DNA of 64,000 nt from Alphaproteobacteria bacterium (GCA_020049775.1 JAGVLO010000005.1:1-64000); one strand, 5' to 3'; numbered from the stretch's first letter, positions 8,778-19,301 are shown. Notes: generated by a model from the sequence alone, not told the origin. Numbers and translations: made by a program.

Positions 8778-9635
8778 ATGAAAAAAACTACCTTCGCAGT
8801 CTCTGTTTTGCTCTTGTCTTCTGCTTTGTGCAGCACCGCATTTGCCCAAACCGACAGCCAGGCCGTGCAACGCATGGAGCGCCTTGAAAACGACCTGCAG
8901 GTTATACAGCGCCAGTTAGCACGCGGCGGCACCATCACCACGGGGGACTCCGGTGAACCAATCGCCAACAGCTCGCAACTGGAAGTACGTCTTGGCAATA
9001 TCGAGGACGAGATCCGCCATCTGCGCGGCAAAACTGAAGAAGCCGAGTTTCAGGTGCGCAAGCTTTCCGAAAATATGGAAAAAATGCAGCGCGATATGGA
9101 GTTGCGCTTAAATGAGCTAGATGCTGCAACCAAAGATGCGGCCAAGTCTCCAAAAGAACCATCGAGCAAGCCTGCAGCCACCAGCTCCAAAGAAGCAGAT
9201 GCCGGCGCTGACGACGAGGAATCCGAGCAAGATGGCAATTTTGCTACCCCGCGCGAGCATTATAACCATGCGTTCCGCCTGCTGAACCAGACCAAATACT
9301 CTGAGGCCGCCGAATCCTTCGCCGAATTCACAAAAACCCACCCCAAGGACCCGCTGGTCGGCAATGCCTATTACTGGATGGGTGAAACCTTCTATATACG
9401 CCGCGATTATGTAAACGCTGCAGATATGTTCCGGCAAGGGTTTGAAGCCCTGCCCGATGGCCCGAAAGCCTCTGACAACCTGCTAAAGCTGGCCATGTCA
9501 CTTAGCGCACTGAAGCGTGACAAGGAGGCCTGCGTGGTACTGCAGCAAATCTCCACCCGCTTCAAAAAGAAATCAAATGCCATTGCAGATCGTGCATCAC
9601 AGGAACAAAAACGCATAGGCTGTAAGTCCCAGTAG
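8778..9635 (+). CDS. cpoB: Cell division coordinator CpoB (YbgF)
   Basis: 285 aa from ATG 8778, which gives a signal peptide starting MKKTTFAV and cut after STAFA. ATG 8769 is 9 bases upstream; neither has a clear ribosome binding site. A coiled-coil N-terminal region (QRMERLENDLQVIQRQL, later FQVRKLSENMEKMQRDMEL) is followed by a Lys/Ser-rich linker and tetratricopeptide repeats (REHYNHAFRLLNQ, YYWMGETFYIRRDY, NLLKLAMSLSAL). YbgF/CpoB is the usual last gene of tol-pal clusters and couples peptidoglycan synthesis to Tol-mediated constriction. Confidence 0.93.
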   Translation: MKKTTFAVSVLLLSSALCSTAFAQTDSQAVQRMERLENDLQVIQRQLARGGTITTGDSGEPIANSSQLEVRLGNIEDEIRHLRGKTEEAEFQVRKLSENMEKMQRDMELRLNELDAATKDAAKSPKEPSSKPAATSSKEADAGADDEESEQDGNFATPREHYNHAFRLLNQTKYSEAAESFAEFTKTHPKDPLVGNAYYWMGETFYIRRDYVNAADMFRQGFEALPDGPKASDNLLKLAMSLSALKRDKEACVVLQQISTRFKKKSNAIADRASQEQKRIGCKSQ

Positions 9636-9673
9636 TCGGCGCCAATCCTTTGTAACCCATTCGGGGTCAGGCC

Positions 9674-11005
9674 ATGCCTTGTTTGCCCGTTTCTCAAGCT
9701 GAATTCACACAAGCCATGAGTGCGTTTGCGCCGTTTGAAGCAAATGCCACTATCGCCGTTGCATTATCCGGCGGTATCGACAGCATGGCCCTCGCCCTGC
9801 TCGCCCATAGCTGGGCGCAGCAAACGGGCGGCAAGCTGGTTGCACTGACTGTTGACCATAGCCTGCGGCCAGAATCAAAAAACGAGGCAATGCGTGTTCA
9901 GATGTATTGCAGAAAACTGGGCATTGATCACCATATGCTCACGTGGCGTCCAACTGCAAAGCCGTTATCCGCCGTACAGGCCAGCGCGCGCGATGCGCGC
10001 TACCGTTTGCTGGCCCAATGGTGCAAAGCCCATGATACACTTCACCTGCTGACCGCCCATCATCAGGACGATCAGACGGAAACACTATTTTTTCGGCTTG
10101 GGCGCGGCAGCGGGCTGGACGGACTGGCCTGCATGAGTCGTGTGTCAGTTACAAACAATGTGCGCATTCTCAGGCCATTGCTGGATATTACCAAGGCACG
10201 GCTGAAAACAACGTTGCAAGCCGCTAACCAGCCATGGGTGGAAGACCCCTCAAATAATAAACTGGATTACACCCGTAACTTTCTGCGTAAGCAGCTTCAG
10301 GAAACCGGTCATGCGCAGGTAATCAACGAGCAAGCCGCCAACCTCGCGGGAAGGCTGGGTATCATCCGCAACCATATGGAAAACAAGATAGCCAGTTATT
10401 TGACTCAGTCCGTCTCCCTCTATCCGGAAGGCTACGGGATTATCCATAAAGCAGCACTCAAGCGCTTGCCAAGGGAATATGGTTTAAAGGCGCTTTCGGC
10501 GATGCTGGCAACCGTTGGCGGACACGAATATCCACTACGCAGTGAGCAAACCCTGCGTCTGTATGACGAGATAATTCAGGGACAAATCACCCGCCGGCGT
10601 ACATTGGGAGGCTTACAGCTTATATGGAAAGAAAAATCCGGCCAGTTTTACATCTGCCGCGAAGCAAACGCCGTGGGGCAAGCCATGCCAGTTTCCCCCC
10701 ATAACCCCATGTTGTGGGATGACCGATTTACACTGAATCATACCTACAATGCTCCGCTTACCGTACAAGCCCTCGAAGCGGGAGGAAGTACAATGGTAAA
10801 AAATCTTTTACCCAAAGGTCATAGCCTACCAGAACTGGCTATTTTACGCTGCCTTCCGGCCTTTTGGCATCTTGAAACACTGGTATCCGTACCCCATATA
10901 GGTTATTGTCACCCTGACTATCGGCAGGCGCAGTGTTCTGCACGCTTTCACCCCGCGAAAGCACTTGCTGCACCTGCGTTTTTCAGTATGAATAGAGTAG
11001 CCTGA
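9674..11005 (+). CDS. tilS: tRNA(Ile)-lysidine synthase TilS
   Basis: 443 aa. The PP-loop motif ALSGGIDSMALALLAH (residues about 30-45) is the ATP-pyrophosphatase signature; HHQDDQTETLFFRLGRGSGLDGL is the second conserved block. TilS makes lysidine at position 34 of the tRNA-Ile with anticodon CAU so that it reads AUA. The C-terminal part (from about residue 330) is less conserved. It sits between cpoB and ftsH, as in many alphaproteobacteria. Confidence 0.95.
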   Translation: MPCLPVSQAEFTQAMSAFAPFEANATIAVALSGGIDSMALALLAHSWAQQTGGKLVALTVDHSLRPESKNEAMRVQMYCRKLGIDHHMLTWRPTAKPLSAVQASARDARYRLLAQWCKAHDTLHLLTAHHQDDQTETLFFRLGRGSGLDGLACMSRVSVTNNVRILRPLLDITKARLKTTLQAANQPWVEDPSNNKLDYTRNFLRKQLQETGHAQVINEQAANLAGRLGIIRNHMENKIASYLTQSVSLYPEGYGIIHKAALKRLPREYGLKALSAMLATVGGHEYPLRSEQTLRLYDEIIQGQITRRRTLGGLQLIWKEKSGQFYICREANAVGQAMPVSPHNPMLWDDRFTLNHTYNAPLTVQALEAGGSTMVKNLLPKGHSLPELAILRCLPAFWHLETLVSVPHIGYCHPDYRQAQCSARFHPAKALAAPAFFSMNRVA

Positions 11006-11045
11006 GATATCATATGAATTATCGCTTTGAAGGAGTACTCCCACC

Positions 11046-12983
11046 GTGCCTAATTACGGCAAAAACCTTTTAGTCTGGCTGGTTGTCGGCGTATTGCTGA
11101 TTGCCCTGTTTAACATGTTTGGATCCGGTATGGAAACCAGCGGCCACAACCGCGTCGCCTTCTCCGACTTTCTGAATAAAGTGGATCAGGGACAGGTCTC
11201 CGACGTAACCATCCGCAGCAGCCTTGGCAAGGGCGCTACCATCACCGGCCATAACGCAGACGGCACCGCCTTCGTCACGCAGGCCCCCGATTATCCAAAC
11301 CTCGTAGATCGCCTTGCAAGCAAGAATGTAAAAATAGCCGCCTTCACCGATGACGGTAAAATGGATTCGTTCTGGGGTGTATTGCTTTCGTGGTTTCCCA
11401 TCCTGCTGCTGATTGGCGTGTATGTGTTTTTCATGCGCCAAATGCAAGGCGGCGGTGGACGCGGTGGCGCACTGGGCTTTGGAAAATCACGCGCGCGCCT
11501 GCTGACGGAGCGCACCGAACGCGTCACCTTTGAAGACGTGGCGGGTATCGAAGAAGCCAAAGACGAACTGCACGAAATCGTAGATTTTCTCAAAGACCCG
11601 CAGAAATACCAGCGCCTTGGCGGTAAAATCCCGCGCGGCTGTTTGCTGGTAGGTCCTCCGGGTACAGGTAAAACTCTGCTGGCGCGTGCCATCGCCGGTG
11701 AAGCGAAAGTACCCTTCTTCACCATTTCCGGTTCGGATTTCGTGGAAATGTTTGTGGGTGTAGGCGCATCCCGCGTGCGTGACATGTTCGAGCAGGGCAA
11801 GAAAAATGCGCCTTGTATTATATTTATCGATGAAATCGATGCCGTAGGCCGTCACCGCGGCGCTGGCCTCGGCGGCGGTAACGACGAACGCGAGCAAACC
11901 CTCAACCAGTTACTGGTGGAAATGGACGGGTTCGAAGCTAATGAAAGCGTGATTATCGTAGCAGCCACTAACCGCCCCGACGTGCTTGATCCGGCGCTAT
12001 TGCGCCCTGGCCGCTTCGACCGCCAGATTGTAGTGCCTAACCCCGATATCAATGGCCGCGCTCATATTCTGGAAGTACACCTGCGCAAAGTACCCAAAGC
12101 ACCCGACGTGGACGCAAGGGTGATTGCCCGCGGCACACCCGGCTTCTCCGGCGCAGACCTTGCCAATATTGTCAATGAAGCAGCGCTGCTTGCCGCCCGC
12201 CTTGGCAAAAAAGTGGTGACCATGCGCGAGCTGGAAGCCGCCAAGGACAAGGTGATGATGGGTGTTGAGCGCAAATCGATGGTGATGAGCGATGACGAGA
12301 AACGCATGACCGCATATCACGAAGGCGGACACGCGCTGGTGTCACTTTACTGCCCCGCCTCCGACCCCATCCACAAGGCGACTATCATTCCGCGCGGCCG
12401 CGCACTGGGTATGGTGATGCGCTTGCCGGAAGCCGACAAGCTTTCCTACCTGCGTGAAAAAATGTATGCCGACCTTGCCGTATCCATGGGCGGGCGCGTG
12501 GCCGAAGAGCTGACCTTTGGTTATGAACGCGTTTCCAGTGGTGCCTCCAGCGACATCAAATACGCAACTGGTCTCGCACGCGCCATGGTGACGGAATGGG
12601 GCATGAGTGAAAAAATCGGGCCAATATTCTATGGTGATGGCGGCCAGCAGGAAGTATTCCTCGGCTACAGCATGGGCCAACCCTCCAAGCATATATCCGA
12701 TGATATGGCCGCGCTGATTGACAGCGAAGTGAAGCTGATAGTGCAGAATGCACACGCACACGCCAAGGCAATATTAACTGAGCATAGCGACGAGTTGAAG
12801 CGCATCGCCGAAGCACTGCTGGAATATGAAACGCTGACAGGCGAGGAAATCAAGGCGCTGATAAGGGGTGAGGAAATCCGCCGTGCCAGCGATATGGAAT
12901 CATCCAAGCCAAAAGCGGCCAAGTCGTCCCTACCCTCATCGCGCCGCAAGCAAGATGACGGCGATACCGCCGCCAGCGCATAA
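11046..12983 (+). CDS. ftsH: ATP-dependent zinc metalloprotease FtsH
   Basis: 645 aa from GTG 11046 ([14 protein letters not shown], matching the family N-terminus); AGGAG at 11031-11035 precedes it. Two membrane helices lie at about residues 7-25 and 110-130. The AAA module has [26 protein letters not shown] and [21 protein letters not shown]. The zinc site is HEGGH (HEAGH in most members), with a downstream Asp region. The C-terminus is Lys/Ser-rich. FtsH degrades membrane proteins and regulators such as LpxC and sigma-32 in other bacteria. Confidence 0.98.
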   Translation: MPNYGKNLLVWLVVGVLLIALFNMFGSGMETSGHNRVAFSDFLNKVDQGQVSDVTIRSSLGKGATITGHNADGTAFVTQAPDYPNLVDRLASKNVKIAAFTDDGKMDSFWGVLLSWFPILLLIGVYVFFMRQMQGGGGRGGALGFGKSRARLLTERTERVTFEDVAGIEEAKDELHEIVDFLKDPQKYQRLGGKIPRGCLLVGPPGTGKTLLARAIAGEAKVPFFTISGSDFVEMFVGVGASRVRDMFEQGKKNAPCIIFIDEIDAVGRHRGAGLGGGNDEREQTLNQLLVEMDGFEANESVIIVAATNRPDVLDPALLRPGRFDRQIVVPNPDINGRAHILEVHLRKVPKAPDVDARVIARGTPGFSGADLANIVNEAALLAARLGKKVVTMRELEAAKDKVMMGVERKSMVMSDDEKRMTAYHEGGHALVSLYCPASDPIHKATIIPRGRALGMVMRLPEADKLSYLREKMYADLAVSMGGRVAEELTFGYERVSSGASSDIKYATGLARAMVTEWGMSEKIGPIFYGDGGQQEVFLGYSMGQPSKHISDDMAALIDSEVKLIVQNAHAHAKAILTEHSDELKRIAEALLEYETLTGEEIKALIRGEEIRRASDMESSKPKAAKSSLPSSRRKQDDGDTAASA

Positions 12984-12994
12984 GGGCTCGGACT

Positions 12995-14338
12995 ATGAAG
13001 CTCTTTGGCACTGATGGCATACGGGGAACAGCCAACATCCACCCAATGACAGCCGATGTCGCCCTTAAGGTGGGCATGGCCGCCGGACAGCAATTCCTGC
13101 GCGGCGACCACCGACACCGCGTCGTCATCGCCAAGGATACGCGGCTCTCGGGTTATATGATTGAACCCGCCCTTACAGCGGGATTCATCGCCGTGGGCAT
13201 GGACGTGGTACTGGTGGGGCCGATGCCTACACCTGCTGTCGCCATGCTGGTACGCGCCATGCGCGCTGATTTGGGTGTTATGATTTCCGCCTCGCACAAT
13301 GCCTACCACGATAACGGCATCAAGCTGTTCGGGCCAGACGGTTACAAGCTTTCTGACGACTGCGAAAAACGCATCGAAGAACTGGTGGCCAGTGGCCGCA
13401 GCGAAGTACTAGCCAAGCCGGACAAGCTTGGCCGCGCCAAGCGGCTGGACGACGCGCAGGGCCGCTATATTGAGTTCGCCAAAAGTACCTTCCCCAAAAC
13501 ACTGACGCTGGAAGGCCTGAAAATCGTCATCGATTGCGCCAACGGCGCGGCTTACCACGTTGCGCCACTAATATTGCAGGAACTGGGCGCAGAAGTGGTA
13601 CCCATCGGCGTGCAGCCCGACGGGTTCAATATCAACCTCAATTGCGGCTCCACCTCACCGACAGCGTTGTGTGAAACAGTCGTGCGCGAAAAAGCAGATA
13701 TCGGTATTGCGCTCGACGGTGACGCCGACCGTATGCTGATATGCGACGAAAACGGCTATATCGCTGATGGTGATCAAGCGCTGGCAATTATCGCCACCCA
13801 TTGCCAGAGCAGTGGAGTGTTGCGCGGTGGCGGTATCGTCACCACCCATATGTCCAATATCGGGCTGGAGCGTTACTTGCACTCTATCGGGCTTACCCTG
13901 GTGCGCACCAGGGTGGGTGACCGTTATGTACTCGAGCATATGCGCAAGCACGGTTACAATGTAGGCGGTGAACAATCCGGCCATATCATCCTTTCCGACT
14001 ACACCACCACGGGCGATGGCATCATTGCAGCCCTGCAGGTGCTTGCCTATATGCAGGAAGAGGCCAAGCCGCTGTCCGAATGCGGCAAGCTATTCTCGCC
14101 CCTGCCACAGGTGCTTAAAAACGTGCCTTACCGAGGACATTCACCACTGGCCGATCCGCAGGTCAAAAAGGCCATTGAGTCCGCCGAAAAAACACTCGGC
14201 AGCAATGGCCGCCTTTTTATCCGTGAATCCGGTACAGAGCCGCTTATCCGCGTGATGGCCGAAGGCGAGGACAATTCCCAGATTTGCAAGCTGGTGGACA
14301 ATATCTGCGAATCCGTACGCAAGGCCTGTAATGCCTGA
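12995..14338 (+). CDS. glmM: Phosphoglucosamine mutase GlmM
   Basis: 447 aa. It starts [14 protein letters not shown]. The phosphoserine loop is ISASHN (S100), the metal loop is DGDADRM, the sugar loop is GEQSGHII and the phosphate-binding loop is [11 protein letters not shown]. It converts glucosamine-6-P to glucosamine-1-P for UDP-GlcNAc and hence peptidoglycan and LPS. It follows ftsH by 11 bases and overlaps thiD by 8 bases; the ftsH-glmM pair is widely conserved. Confidence 0.98.
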   Translation: MKLFGTDGIRGTANIHPMTADVALKVGMAAGQQFLRGDHRHRVVIAKDTRLSGYMIEPALTAGFIAVGMDVVLVGPMPTPAVAMLVRAMRADLGVMISASHNAYHDNGIKLFGPDGYKLSDDCEKRIEELVASGRSEVLAKPDKLGRAKRLDDAQGRYIEFAKSTFPKTLTLEGLKIVIDCANGAAYHVAPLILQELGAEVVPIGVQPDGFNINLNCGSTSPTALCETVVREKADIGIALDGDADRMLICDENGYIADGDQALAIIATHCQSSGVLRGGGIVTTHMSNIGLERYLHSIGLTLVRTRVGDRYVLEHMRKHGYNVGGEQSGHIILSDYTTTGDGIIAALQVLAYMQEEAKPLSECGKLFSPLPQVLKNVPYRGHSPLADPQVKKAIESAEKTLGSNGRLFIRESGTEPLIRVMAEGEDNSQICKLVDNICESVRKACNA

Positions 14339-15164
14339 TGTGCCTGGGCTTGAAGGTGTGGGCCGCGTGCTTATTATCGCCGGTTCCGATTCCGGCGGCG
14401 GCGCGGGCATTCAGGGGGACATCAAAACCGTTACCTGCCTGGGTGGTTATGCCGCCACCGCCATCACCGCGCTTACAGCACAAAACACCCAAGGGGTATT
14501 TGATATCCACAACGTCGCGGATGATTTCATACGCAAGCAGATAACGCTGGTAGCCGATGATATCGGCGTGGATGCCTTCAAAACCGGAATGCTGCACAAA
14601 AGCAGCGTTATCGATACCGTAGCCGGTGCCTTGAAACCCTACATTAAAAATGCGCATTTCGTACTCGACCCCGTCATGTTCGCCAAGGGCGGCAGTGCGC
14701 TATTGCAGCCCGACGCCCTAAGTGCGCTCAAAGAAAAACTGATTCCGCTGGCCTCCATCATCACGCCCAACGTGCCGGAAGCCGAATATCTGTCGGGAAT
14801 GAAAATACACACGACTGACGATATGCTGAAGGCCGCCAAACACATACTGGCACTGGGCTGCCGCGCAGTATTGCTCAAGGGCGGACATCTGGAAACAGGT
14901 GGTGAAGTGACGGATATACTGGTGACGAGCGAAGGCCATGAAATCTACAGCCAGCCGCGTATTGATACCCCCCACACCCATGGCACAGGCTGCACGCTGG
15001 CGTCCGCCATCGCCACTGGTCTCGCGCAGAAAATGGCACTTACCCCTGCCGTAAAGCGCGCGCGCGCCTACGTACTCAAGGCCATCGCCGCTGCGCCAAA
15101 ACTAGGCAAAGGCCATGGCCCGCTCGGACACGGGCATACAGTAACTGCGTTTACGGGTGAATAA
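14331..15164 (+). CDS. thiD: Hydroxymethylpyrimidine/phosphomethylpyrimidine kinase ThiD
   Basis: 277 aa ribokinase-fold enzyme. Motifs are [19 protein letters not shown] near the N-terminus, [10 protein letters not shown] for the substrate pocket, [19 protein letters not shown], and the anion-hole [15 protein letters not shown] with the catalytic Cys/Asp region. ThiD phosphorylates HMP and HMP-P in thiamine synthesis. No thi-box riboswitch is needed here because the gene overlaps glmM and is co-transcribed with it. Confidence 0.95.
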   Translation: MPDVPGLEGVGRVLIIAGSDSGGGAGIQGDIKTVTCLGGYAATAITALTAQNTQGVFDIHNVADDFIRKQITLVADDIGVDAFKTGMLHKSSVIDTVAGALKPYIKNAHFVLDPVMFAKGGSALLQPDALSALKEKLIPLASIITPNVPEAEYLSGMKIHTTDDMLKAAKHILALGCRAVLLKGGHLETGGEVTDILVTSEGHEIYSQPRIDTPHTHGTGCTLASAIATGLAQKMALTPAVKRARAYVLKAIAAAPKLGKGHGPLGHGHTVTAFTGE

Positions 15165-15167
15165 TAT

Positions 15168-16526
15168 CTAGGTATTTAGTCCCATAGCAGGGCTTTCGGC
15201 GCGTGCTTTTTCCAATCGCTCTACGGTGCCAAGATTCTTGGCTCGGCTACCCGAAGCGTATCGCTCTTCAAACGATTTTTTGCCTACCTGCTCATTCGCC
15301 GGATGCCACTGTGCATCCTGACTGTGGCCACTATGCTGAACATGCTCACGCAGTGACGCGACAGACTGAACTTCGCCCGTCTGTTGCGGCTGCACTGGTT
15401 TTTTATCCTTGATACCAAGGGCTGACTTAATGTCTGCATAGGCTTCTTTTAATTCTGACCATATGGCACTAAGCAAGCCTTGCTTTTGGCCGGTGTCTTC
15501 CATTTTTCCGGCCTGAATCGCAAAGCCTGATGCTTTTCCTTCAGCGGCAAAAGCAAGCTCGCCTATGTCGTATTTCCCGCTATTGATCCTGTCTGTCAGA
15601 TCGGCAATAGGAACTTGCTGTTTTCCGAGGTCGTCGGCCACCTGCTGCTTTTCGACATTGTTCATCCGGTTAAAACTTTTGCCGTACTGGTTGGTGATAT
15701 ATTTATCCAGCTCCTTATCAGCGCTGACAAATACGTCCAGCACTTGCTGCTGACTGACGGATTTTCCAGCAGCCAGAGTGTTATTGAGCTTCTCGATCCG
15801 GTCATGTGTGGTGTTCTCGTCTAGCTTGAAGACTTTGCGGGTTGCCCAATGCAGCGGCTCTTTGATGGCGTTGTACAAGCCGACACCAATCAGTGTTTCC
15901 GCAAGCAGCCCCACTACGGGCGCAACCGCCGCTACTGATAACCCAAGCGCAGCTGCAATAGGTGCGGCTACCGGCAATGTGGCAACGGCCAGGGACCCCA
16001 CGATGCCCATGATACCAAATGTGGCCATGGAAGCAGCAGCCGACAGCGCAATGCTGATAACACGGTCGGTACGTTTCTGAGAAATTTCTTTTGCAAGTAC
16101 GCCGTTAGGTTCAATACCTTTTTCCTTATCGCCCTCGGCGAGAAGGTACAAATCTTCATCCGTTACCGATTTGACCGGTTTGTCGAGCTTATGTGCGATC
16201 TCATGTTTGTATATTTCGCGCATCTTGTGAATGCCGTGGCGATAATCCATCTGCGCTACTACCGCACTGATAACACCGAGTACGCCCATGGCCACCAATC
16301 CGCCAAGACCGCCGACAGCCGCCGCACCACCGGTCAGGCCCATACCTGTACCCATCTGGTTCACGCCATGCATCAGGCCGCCTGCCTGATGTGTAAGTGT
16401 ATGTCCACCGTTATAGAGGAAGGTAAGACCGCCCTTCGCCACCGCCATGCCCGTATTTTTGGCAAGGAAATGCCGGCTCTCGCTCACTGCGTTATGCGCA
16501 ATACGGTTATATTGGCTAGGGTCCAT
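15168..16526 (-). CDS. Unknown protein with Gly/Ala-rich membrane segments
   Basis: 452 aa, not recognised. Residues 60-91 and 156-219 are long hydrophobic, glycine- and alanine-rich stretches (for example LGGLVAMGVLGVISAVV and GIMGIVGSLAVATLPVAAP), which could form two or three membrane helices or glycine-zipper hairpins. Between and after them the protein is charged and helical. The C-terminal 60 residues are Gln/His/Ser-rich and end in a SFEERYASGSRAKN..TVERLEKAR block that looks like a conserved tail. There is no signal peptide. It converges with thiD (3 bases apart) and stands alone, with its own short upstream region (16527-16609). A toxin, effector or envelope protein is possible but unproven. 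Confidence 0.6.
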   Translation of the reverse strand: MDPSQYNRIAHNAVSESRHFLAKNTGMAVAKGGLTFLYNGGHTLTHQAGGLMHGVNQMGTGMGLTGGAAAVGGLGGLVAMGVLGVISAVVAQMDYRHGIHKMREIYKHEIAHKLDKPVKSVTDEDLYLLAEGDKEKGIEPNGVLAKEISQKRTDRVISIALSAAASMATFGIMGIVGSLAVATLPVAAPIAAALGLSVAAVAPVVGLLAETLIGVGLYNAIKEPLHWATRKVFKLDENTTHDRIEKLNNTLAAGKSVSQQQVLDVFVSADKELDKYITNQYGKSFNRMNNVEKQQVADDLGKQQVPIADLTDRINSGKYDIGELAFAAEGKASGFAIQAGKMEDTGQKQGLLSAIWSELKEAYADIKSALGIKDKKPVQPQQTGEVQSVASLREHVQHSGHSQDAQWHPANEQVGKKSFEERYASGSRAKNLGTVERLEKARAESPAMGLNT

Positions 16527-16609
16527 TTAACACCTTTCTCCACCGTAATATTTTACAGTAAAGGTTGTAAACATGTATGAAGTATTTATGACAATGTTAC
16601 CAAGTAACA

Positions 16610-17158
16610 TCAAAGACTTAAGGCCAAATATTCACGTGCGTGCTTCACATAGTTGTCAGCAGATATGGCAAAAAAGGCTTTTTCCTCAGGCGTTAAGTCC
16701 CTGAAATACTTGGCGGGGCTGCCCGCCCAGAGCTGGCCGGAAAGCACACGCTTGCCTGGTGTCACCAGCGCCCCCGCCGCCACCATGGCGCCGGATTCTA
16801 CCACCGCACCGTCCATGACAGTAGCACGCATACCAATAAAACAATCGTCTTCGAGCGTGCAGGCATGTAGCAGCACACAGTGACCGATGGTGACACCCGA
16901 GCCGATGTAGGTCGGGCCGGTATCCCGCGTGACATGAATCACCGTGCCGTCCTGTATATTCGTGCGTTCGCCGATACGCACCACCTGCACGTCGGCGCGT
17001 ATTACGCAGCCGAACCACACGCCGGTATCGGCGCCGATTTCCACATCGCCAATCACGGCAGCGCCCGGTGCAATAAACGCCTTGGGCGAAATTTTCGGAG
17101 ATACGCCGTTGGGGTAATAATCGCCGCGGTACGGAAGGATATAAGGCTTGTTACTCAT
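16610..17158 (-). CDS. Gamma-carbonic-anhydrase-family hexapeptide protein
   Basis: 182 aa left-handed beta-helix protein. Hexapeptide repeats run through residues 25-140 (AFIAPGAAVIGDVEIGADTGVW, IGERTNIQDGTVIHV, IGSGVTIGHCVLLHAC). The metal histidines of the gamma-carbonic-anhydrase/YrdA/PaaY family are visible at VIHV, IGHC and LLHA. These proteins are Zn- or Fe-dependent trimers, some without proven anhydrase activity. It starts 9 bases after the argC stop and is probably co-transcribed with argC. A 7-bp ATGTTAC hairpin without a T tract abuts the stop (16594-16610). Confidence 0.9.
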   Translation of the reverse strand: MSNKPYILPYRGDYYPNGVSPKISPKAFIAPGAAVIGDVEIGADTGVWFGCVIRADVQVVRIGERTNIQDGTVIHVTRDTGPTYIGSGVTIGHCVLLHACTLEDDCFIGMRATVMDGAVVESGAMVAAGALVTPGKRVLSGQLWAGSPAKYFRDLTPEEKAFFAISADNYVKHAREYLALSL

Positions 17159-17167
17159 GCGTGCAGT

Positions 17168-18211
17168 TTACGGAAAAATGGCGGTCAATTGCAAGCCTGT
17201 CGTTTCCGGCCAGCCATACATCACGTTCATATTTTGTACTGCCTGACCCGACGCACCCTTCACCAGATTGTCGATGACTGACACAATAATGGCGCGGCCT
17301 TTCGCACGGTCGGCAAACACGTTCATCACGCAGTCATTGGTGCCGCGCACCTGATGGGTACTGGGCATCACACCCTCCGGCAACACATGCACGAATGGTT
17401 CATCGTGATACGCTTTTTCCAGAATGGCGCGCAAGTCGGCCACTGTGTTTTTGCCCGCAAGCCCGACATAGATAGTCGAAAGAATACCACGGTTCATCGG
17501 CATAAGATGCGGGGTAAACGTAACAGTGAGTTGTTCACCTGATGCATCTGCAAGCGTTTGCTCGATCTCCGGCGCGTGCCGGTGTGACGCAATACCGTAG
17601 GCGCTGATACCGTCATTGACTTCGGAAAATAAGGTGGCCTGCTTAGCGCTCCTGCCCGCTCCGGTAATGCCGGACTTTGCGTCGATAATGATGCCAGTGG
17701 CATCAATCGCCCTTGCTTTAAGCAATGGTGCCAGCGGCATCGAAGCCGATGTCGGATAACAGCCGGGATTCGCTACCAGCCGTGCATTTTTCACCTGCGG
17801 GCGCGCCAATTCAGTAAGTCCGTAAACTGCCTCTTTTTGTAATTCAACAGCCTGATGCGCATGACCATACCATTTGGCATAAGCTTCGGGGTCAACAAGA
17901 CGGAAGTCTGCCGACAAATCTATCACCTTCACATGCTTGGGAAGACCTGCAATTACCAACTGCGTCGTGCCGTGCGGCAAGCAACAGAATACAAGGTCAA
18001 CAACAGTGAAGTCCACCTGCTCCAGCGAGAGTAATTTAGGTAAGCCGCTAAACCGCAAATGCGGATAAATATCCGCCATCTCCTTACCTGCCTGACTGTC
18101 ACCGGTAAGTACGGAAAGATTGACATACGGATGCGGCAACAGCAGGCGTACAAGTTCTGCGCCGGTGTATCCGCTTGCACCCAGAATCGCTACATTTATT
18201 TTTTTTGTCAT
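17168..18211 (-). CDS. argC: N-acetyl-gamma-glutamyl-phosphate reductase ArgC
   Basis: 347 aa. The N-terminal Rossmann motif is VAILGASGYTGAELVRLLLPHP; the catalytic Cys is in NPGCYPTSASMPLAPL; the catalytic His region is HRHAPEIEQ. It makes N-acetylglutamate semialdehyde in arginine/ornithine synthesis. The ATG at 18211 has GGAG just upstream and lies only about 17 bases past the end of the rpsI terminator, leaving no room for a separate promoter after it. Its ornithine product supplies the polyamine block elsewhere in the window. Confidence 0.97.
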   Translation of the reverse strand: MTKKINVAILGASGYTGAELVRLLLPHPYVNLSVLTGDSQAGKEMADIYPHLRFSGLPKLLSLEQVDFTVVDLVFCCLPHGTTQLVIAGLPKHVKVIDLSADFRLVDPEAYAKWYGHAHQAVELQKEAVYGLTELARPQVKNARLVANPGCYPTSASMPLAPLLKARAIDATGIIIDAKSGITGAGRSAKQATLFSEVNDGISAYGIASHRHAPEIEQTLADASGEQLTVTFTPHLMPMNRGILSTIYVGLAGKNTVADLRAILEKAYHDEPFVHVLPEGVMPSTHQVRGTNDCVMNVFADRAKGRAIIVSVIDNLVKGASGQAVQNMNVMYGWPETTGLQLTAIFP

Positions 18212-18228
18212 ACATACTCCAAAGATAT

Positions 18229-18256
18229 AAAAAAAGGCGCCAACTGGCGCCTTTTT
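18229..18256 (-). terminator. Rho-independent terminator after rplM-rpsI
   Basis: The stem GGCGCC/GGCGCC (18236-18241 with 18246-18251) has a 4-base loop and is flanked by A5/T5 pairs. Read on the - strand it ends in a run of seven or more T, as expected for the end of the ribosomal protein transcript. It could also work on the + strand. Confidence 0.88.
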
Positions 18257-18276
18257 GTAAGAGATACCAGTAAGCC

Positions 18277-18759
18277 TTAGCGCTTCGAGAACTGGAAGCT
18301 GCGGCGTGCTTTCTTATGGCCGTACTTCTTACGTTCAACAACGCGGCTGTCGCGTGTAAGGAAACCACCCTGACGCAGGGGCTTATGGAAAATTGCATCA
18401 TACACATCGAGCGCACGGCTGATACCGAGACGTACCGCACCCGCCTGACCGGAGAGACCACCGCCAACAACGGTGCAGTTGATATCAAAATTGCCGATAC
18501 GATCAACCGCAGCGAATGGCTGGTTGATGATCATGCGCAATACAGGACGCGCAAAGTATTGTTCAAACGATTTGCCGTTGATGGTGATCTTGCCATGGCC
18601 ACGCTTCAGCCATACGCGGGCAATGGCATTCTTGCGGCGGCCGGTGCCGTAGGTGATGAGTTCCTTGCTGTCGGAAGAAGACGCCTTCTCTTTCGGAGCT
18701 TTTGTGGTTTTCACAGCTACCGGAGCGGCCTTGGTTGTTTCTGCTTTTGCTTTTGCCAC
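18277..18759 (-). CDS. rpsI: Small ribosomal subunit protein uS9
   Basis: 160 aa. The first 30 residues are a Lys/Ala-rich extension ([20 protein letters not shown]...) not found in short bacterial uS9. The conserved body starts at [15 protein letters not shown] and ends in the invariant tail [24 protein letters not shown], whose C-terminal Arg reaches the P-site tRNA. It follows rplM by 5 bases, the universal rplM-rpsI pair. Confidence 0.98.
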   Translation of the reverse strand: MAKAKAETTKAAPVAVKTTKAPKEKASSSDSKELITYGTGRRKNAIARVWLKRGHGKITINGKSFEQYFARPVLRMIINQPFAAVDRIGNFDINCTVVGGGLSGQAGAVRLGISRALDVYDAIFHKPLRQGGFLTRDSRVVERKKYGHKKARRSFQFSKR

Positions 18760-18764
18760 GACTA

Positions 18765-19226
18765 TTACCTCTTGTTCTTCGGATTCTTGGCGGCGAAGTT
18801 GTACACTTCTGGATTTTGCGCTTCATGCGGATGTGTGGCACCCGGATAGACGCGCAGCTTGCCGAGCTGATTGCGTGCCAAAGGGCTTTCCTTCGGCATC
18901 ATGCGCTCAACGGCCTTCTCAACCAAGCGCTCTGGGTGCGCACCGTTCAGGATGAATTCCGGCGTGGCGCTTTTGATGCCACCAACAAAACCTGTATGAC
19001 GGTAGTAGATTTTGTTTTTGAGTTTTTTACCGGTAAGTTTCACCTTGTCCGCGTTGATAACGACAACATGGTCACCCGTATCAATGTGCGGAGTGAAAAT
19101 GGTCTTGTTTTTGCCACGCAGAATCTTCGCCACTTCTGAAGCAAGACGGCCAAGCACGACGCCTTCTGCATCGATAACTAGCCATTTCTTTTTTACTTCA
19201 GCGGGCTTTGCCGAGTAGGTTTGCAT
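18765..19226 (-). CDS. rplM: Large ribosomal subunit protein uL13
   Basis: 153 aa, the standard length. Conserved blocks are [44 protein letters not shown], and [29 protein letters not shown]. It is an early 50S assembly protein and the first gene of the two-gene ribosomal operon, with a sigma-70-like promoter upstream at 19273-19301. Confidence 0.98.
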   Translation of the reverse strand: MQTYSAKPAEVKKKWLVIDAEGVVLGRLASEVAKILRGKNKTIFTPHIDTGDHVVVINADKVKLTGKKLKNKIYYRHTGFVGGIKSATPEFILNGAHPERLVEKAVERMMPKESPLARNQLGKLRVYPGATHPHEAQNPEVYNFAAKNPKNKR

Positions 19227-19272
19227 AAACGCACTAATGTCCTGAACTAAAATTCCATAAAAAGGGAGCTGG

Positions 19273-19301
19273 AATCTATTGTAAGGCGTACCCTAAGTCA
19301 A
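19273..19301 (-). promoter_or_regulatory. Candidate sigma-70 promoter of rplM-rpsI
   Basis: On the - strand a TTGACT -35 (19296-19301) is followed after 17 bases by TAGATT (19273-19278). The start would fall near 19266, about 40 bases before the rplM ATG. This is an inference from consensus and spacing only. Confidence 0.5.
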
